Of a stretch of 64,000 nt of DNA, positions 60,939-64,000 are shown one piece after another. Source of the stretch: Pseudomonadota bacterium (GTDB lineage Bacteria > Myxococcota > Myxococcia > Myxococcales > Myxococcaceae); assembly GCA_023426545.1 (NCBI GenBank), contig JAFAAN010000084.1, positions 20,829 through 84,828 on the forward strand, given 5' to 3'. Position 1 is the stretch's first letter. The number at the start of each line of letters is the position of its first letter. The translations under genes and the position numbers were made by a program. The notes under the pieces were generated by a model. The model ran no database searches, was not told where the DNA came from, and was given only the letters and a program-made list of their open reading frames with translations.

Positions 60939-62809
60939 TGAAGGGGTGGGACGTGTTGGTTCGTGTGGCGCGTTCCACCCCCGCCGCCGGGGTGCTCCCG
61001 GTGGCCCTGCTGTTCGCCCTGGGCCTGCTCGCGTGCGACACCGTGGAGCTGCCCGGGGACGACGTGGCCTGCGCGGGAATGCAATGCACCGCGGGCACCT
61101 GCTTCTCCAACGCGGGGCAGCCCATGTGCCGCTGCGGGCCCTGGGAGCAGGCCGCGGGGGTGACGTGCGCGGTCGCCGTCTTCAAGCAGCCGGATGACCA
61201 CGGGGGCTCACCTGACAGCGCGACGGCGTTGGCTCTCCCCATGTCGCCCCGCGAGGGGCACATCGATGAGGGGGTGCGCCAGGAGCTGATGGACCGGGAC
61301 CTGTTCGCCCTCACCGTCCGCGAGCGCGGCACGTACCTCTTCACTTGTACCCGGCTGACGCTGCCGGACTGCCGCGTGCGGTTGCTGGACGCCGACGGCA
61401 ACGCGCGGCCCATGCCCTCCGTGAACGAAGGGGCCACCGACTCCTGGTTCCCCTCGCTGCCCGCGGGCACCTGGTACTTCGAGGTCTCCGGCGCGAACTC
61501 CACCGGCTGGTACAGGTACCACCTGGCGTTGCTGGACCCGGATGACCATGCCAACGACCGGGAAGGCGCCACGGTGCTGGCCGAGGGCACCGGCACGCCC
61601 TTTCCGGTGCGGCACTCCACGCGCTACGACACGGATGTCTTCACCTTCCGTTCGCGGCCGGGCCATGGCTACCGCTTCGCCTGCGAGCCGCCGCCTGGGC
61701 TCCTCATTGAGGTGGTGCTGACGACGGCGAGCGGCGCGGCGTGGGATGCCGCGGAGGGGGCGTCGGGCAGCCCCGTGGTCGTGGCCTTGCTGGTGGACTC
61801 CGGCCGGGATTGGTTCGTGGAGGTGCGGGCCCGCGGGGGCCTCTTCCCCGGGGACTCCCGTTGTCGTTTCTGGGACCTGGGGCCTGATGAGCATGGCGAC
61901 ACGCTGGCCACCGCGACGCTCGTGACGCCCGGCGTGCCGGTGAATGTCACCCTCCAGTCGCGTGACGACGTGGACGTGTTCGCCTTCACGGGTGAGCCCG
62001 GGCACGCCTACACGCTGCGGACGGAGCCGCCCGGGCGGTGGTCGGCCCAGGTGGTGGACGCGGCCGGCGCGAACGTGGCCGCGTCGACGACGGAGGGATT
62101 GAGGGCCCGGGTGGAGCGCGCGGGCACCTATTACCTCCGAATCGAGGGCGAGGACCTCTGGGCCCACGCCTTCTCGCTGACGCTGGTGGACGCGGGCCTG
62201 GATGACCATGGGGACTCGCCAGAGACGGCGACGCACCTCGTGCCCGGCACCTCCGTCACGGGCCGCTTCGAGACGCCGCAGGACACGGACGCCATCGCCT
62301 TCCTCGCGGAGGCGCGTGGCATCTACCTGGCCTCCTACGCGCCGTTCCCCGGCCTGTCCGTCAACCACCGAGGCGCTTCGAGCAGCCTGGGGCTGGGCGA
62401 CGGCCGCCACCTCTTCAGCGCCCGGGACGCGGCGTTCGTCACGCTGATGTTCCAGCCCCTGGATGGCGCGGAGGGCTTCTCCTTGCAGGTGGAGCAGGTG
62501 GCCGTCGACGACCACGGCGACTACAGCCAGGATGCGCAGGTGCTGTCCCTACCGGCCGAGGTGTCCGGCGTGGTCCAGACAGCCGTCGACGCGGACGTGT
62601 TCTCCGTCTGGCTCGACGCCGGACGCGCGTACCGGCTGGGCCTGGACATCGGGACGTTGGAGCTGACCCTGGTGGCTCCCGGCGGCGCGCTGTGGAGGCC
62701 CCAGGCGGGCGTGTTCTCCCCGGAGAGGACGGGCACCCATCTGCTGTCGCTCGCCGGGGCCTCCGGGCTGGCGCACGTCCCCTGGCGCTTCACGCTCCAG
62801 GAGGAGTGA
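60938..62809 (+). CDS. Repeat-containing lipoprotein (PPC-like domains)
   Basis: A 623-residue outer-envelope lipoprotein: signal LPVALLFALGLLAC with the lipidated Cys about residue 33. Residues ~45-80 are Cys-rich (CAGMQCTAGTCFSNAG, CRCGPWEQ), EGF-like. Five repeats of ~105-115 residues follow, each opening with DDHG-type motifs: DDHGGSPDSAT, DDHANDREGAT, DEHGDTLATAT, DDHGDSPETAT and DDHGDYSQDAQ. The repeats resemble bacterial pre-peptidase C-terminal (PPC) beta-sandwich domains, but no peptidase is fused. Coupling to the MATE gene suggests a linked role. Function unknown. Confidence 0.8.
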   Translation: MKGWDVLVRVARSTPAAGVLPVALLFALGLLACDTVELPGDDVACAGMQCTAGTCFSNAGQPMCRCGPWEQAAGVTCAVAVFKQPDDHGGSPDSATALALPMSPREGHIDEGVRQELMDRDLFALTVRERGTYLFTCTRLTLPDCRVRLLDADGNARPMPSVNEGATDSWFPSLPAGTWYFEVSGANSTGWYRYHLALLDPDDHANDREGATVLAEGTGTPFPVRHSTRYDTDVFTFRSRPGHGYRFACEPPPGLLIEVVLTTASGAAWDAAEGASGSPVVVALLVDSGRDWFVEVRARGGLFPGDSRCRFWDLGPDEHGDTLATATLVTPGVPVNVTLQSRDDVDVFAFTGEPGHAYTLRTEPPGRWSAQVVDAAGANVAASTTEGLRARVERAGTYYLRIEGEDLWAHAFSLTLVDAGLDDHGDSPETATHLVPGTSVTGRFETPQDTDAIAFLAEARGIYLASYAPFPGLSVNHRGASSSLGLGDGRHLFSARDAAFVTLMFQPLDGAEGFSLQVEQVAVDDHGDYSQDAQVLSLPAEVSGVVQTAVDADVFSVWLDAGRAYRLGLDIGTLELTLVAPGGALWRPQAGVFSPERTGTHLLSLAGASGLAHVPWRFTLQEE

Positions 62810-62814
62810 GCGCG

Positions 62815-63015
62815 TCAGGGCAGGCAGACCTCGAAGCCGGTGCGTCCGGGCGGAAAGGTGTCCCGGGGGCGCGAGGCGGGCGTCACGGCGTAGAGGCGGA
62901 AGGAGTCGGGCGCGCGTTGTGAGGAGAGGACCAGGTCGCCTTGCATGGGCACCGCGCCGAAGAGGTCGAGTAGCGCGGTGTTGTCGTCACGGGTGGCGCG
63001 TCGGAGGTCGCTCAT
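62815..63015 (-). pseudogene. Truncated GNAT acetyltransferase
   Basis: A 66-codon frame. RRATRDDNTALLDLFGAVPM and GDLVLSSQRAPDSFRLYAV are the first strand and helix of a GNAT N-acetyltransferase (~300 residues in relatives). After ~45 residues the sequence becomes a non-family tail ending EVCLP. No later GNAT part is found downstream, so the gene is a stub left by deletion. Confidence 0.55.
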
Positions 63016-63065
63016 GCGGCGCGGCCGAGCCTACCCCCTGATTGGCTCGCTCTGTTGGCGGTCAA

Positions 63066-64000
63066 TCACCCTGAGTCCATGGACCGCCGGGTCAGCATCG
63101 CGAGCAACGCCTGGCCCACCACCACCAGCGCGATGAAGGCGCACGCCAGCACCGCCGCGGCGGCGGGGTCCGCGTAGCTCTGGAGCTCGAACAGCAGCGT
63201 CCCGAGCACCTCGGTCCCCGCGGGCACGAGCAGGACGGACATCGTGATTTCCGTCGCGCAGGCGAGGAACGCGAGGACGAAGGCCGCGGTGAGCGCCGGC
63301 CGCAGCAGCGGCAACGGCGCGTCCACGAAGGCCCGCCACGGCCCCGCGCCGCTCACCCGCGCCGCCTCCGCGAGGGAGGCGTCCAACTGGGCGAGCGCCT
63401 CCGCGCTGTTGCGCGCGCCCAGCGCGAGGTGCTTTGCCACGTAGGCGATGAGCAGCAGCCACGGCGTGTGCGCCAGCGCGAGCACGAAGGCCACGCGGTC
63501 CATGAGGATGAAGCGCACGTCCCGGGAGAAGGCGAGCAGCAGCGCCAGGGCCAGCACCGTCCCGGGGACGGCGTAGGGCCACACGGCGAGCGCCTCCACC
63601 CCCGCGCCCAGACGCCGCGGCCCGCGCCGCAGCACCGCCGCCGCGAGCCCCAGCAGGCACACCAGCGCGCCCGCGCCCAGCGCGAGCAGGAGGCTGCGGC
63701 CCGTGGCGTGGAGCGTGCGCGGCTCCAGCAGCACGCCCACCCAGTGCGCCAGCGTCAGCTCCCGCCAGGCCAGCTCCGCGCCGAAGCTGCGCTGGAGCGA
63801 CGTGAGGAGGATGGCGCCCAGCGGGAGCAGCACCAGCGCCGCGGCGGCCAGCCCCACGGCCACGGTGACGCCGCCGCGAGCCCGGCCCAGCGGGAAGGGG
63901 CGCGCCGACAGGCCCCTGCCCGCGCTCAGGCGGACGCGGCCCGCGCGGCCCAGCGCCCAGGTCACCCCCATCGCCACGGGCGCCAGGAGCAGGAGCGGGG
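63066..64000 (-). CDS. ABC transporter permease, iron(III)/phosphonate type, partial
   Basis: At least 311 residues of a permease whose 5' part lies beyond the window. The frame stays open to the edge; the first internal start (GTG 63977) falls in a hydrophobic stretch, so the true start is upstream. About eight helices remain. The EAA loop appears as AARVSGAGPWRAFVDAPLPLLRPAL. SLQRSFGAELAWRELTLAHWVGVL is the typical start of the second half of double FbpB/AfuB-type permeases. It would import iron(III), thiamine or 2-aminoethylphosphonate with a binding protein and ATPase not visible here. Confidence 0.82.
   Translation of the reverse strand, partial: PLLLLAPVAMGVTWALGRAGRVRLSAGRGLSARPFPLGRARGGVTVAVGLAAAALVLLPLGAILLTSLQRSFGAELAWRELTLAHWVGVLLEPRTLHATGRSLLLALGAGALVCLLGLAAAVLRRGPRRLGAGVEALAVWPYAVPGTVLALALLLAFSRDVRFILMDRVAFVLALAHTPWLLLIAYVAKHLALGARNSAEALAQLDASLAEAARVSGAGPWRAFVDAPLPLLRPALTAAFVLAFLACATEITMSVLLVPAGTEVLGTLLFELQSYADPAAAAVLACAFIALVVVGQALLAMLTRRSMDSG

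Noticed and set aside
1..64000. CRISPR array or complete insertion sequence
   Set aside because: No regularly spaced repeats and no intact transposase with terminal repeats were seen by eye.

Overview
This window is high-GC, densely coded bacterial chromosome that reads like a myxobacterium (Myxococcus/Corallococcus type). The grounds are the GC-rich third codon positions, a Ser/Thr kinase with zinc-finger and TPR parts next to an alternative sigma factor, a sigma-54 NtrC-type regulator and kinase at the end of an efflux operon, a KaiC-like ATPase with a response regulator, and several polymorphic-toxin immunity families (Imm52, Imm49, Imm11). The species cannot be fixed from the sequence. 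No rRNA, tRNA or CRISPR array was seen.

Layout. 1-1.9 kb: a Tox-REase-5 toxin end with its Imm52 immunity gene, then a decayed PPOX-family gene. 2-15.8 kb: mostly housekeeping genes: nicotinate phosphoribosyltransferase, D-2-hydroxyacid dehydrogenase, a three-domain universal stress protein, a metallophosphatase, a sigma factor/kinase pair, alanine racemase, a lipid A-type acyltransferase and an M1 aminopeptidase lipoprotein. 15.9-22.4 kb: a compact same-strand operon that I read as an uncharacterised RiPP pathway. It has a 49-residue precursor-like peptide, a stem-loop, an MFS exporter, a B12-type radical SAM enzyme with an unusual CX4CX2C motif, a DUF692/MNIO-like enzyme, an unknown protein and an HExxH protein of the peptide beta-hydroxylase type. 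This is the most interesting system in the window.

22.4-31.5 kb: enoyl-CoA hydratase, PRPP synthetase homologue, a four-gene operon (phosphoribosyltransferase, hydrolase, divergent archease, hydrolase-OsmC fusion), oligoribonuclease, response regulator/KaiC pair and an acyl-CoA synthetase. 31.7-39.8 kb: a MacAB-like operon (adaptor, permease, two ATPases) followed by its probable NtrC regulator and sensor kinase. A near-perfect sigma-54 promoter stands in front, and a 63-bp direct repeat flanks the permease. 39.8-43.2 kb: a membrane protein, a lipoprotein-type class B PBP and a CinA-like amidohydrolase.

43.3-50.1 kb: a type VI-style effector module: DUF4150 PAAR-like protein, Imm49, two tandem Imm11 paralogues, an AHH nuclease, a ketosynthase-fold protein without visible catalytic residues, a frameshifted TIGR02270 gene and a DUF2169 adaptor. 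50.1-56.2 kb: a zone of broken genes (CRTAC1-type FG-GAP protein, GNAT-like, transposase tail, GH3, Rieske oxygenase) around one intact secreted lipase of clearly lower GC, probably acquired. 56.2-64 kb: MEDS-domain sensor kinase, 2TM protein, a double beta-helix acyltransferase-like protein, a MATE exporter overlapping a repeat lipoprotein, a GNAT stub and an iron-type ABC permease running off the edge. Several frameshifts lie in G runs, so some may be sequence errors.
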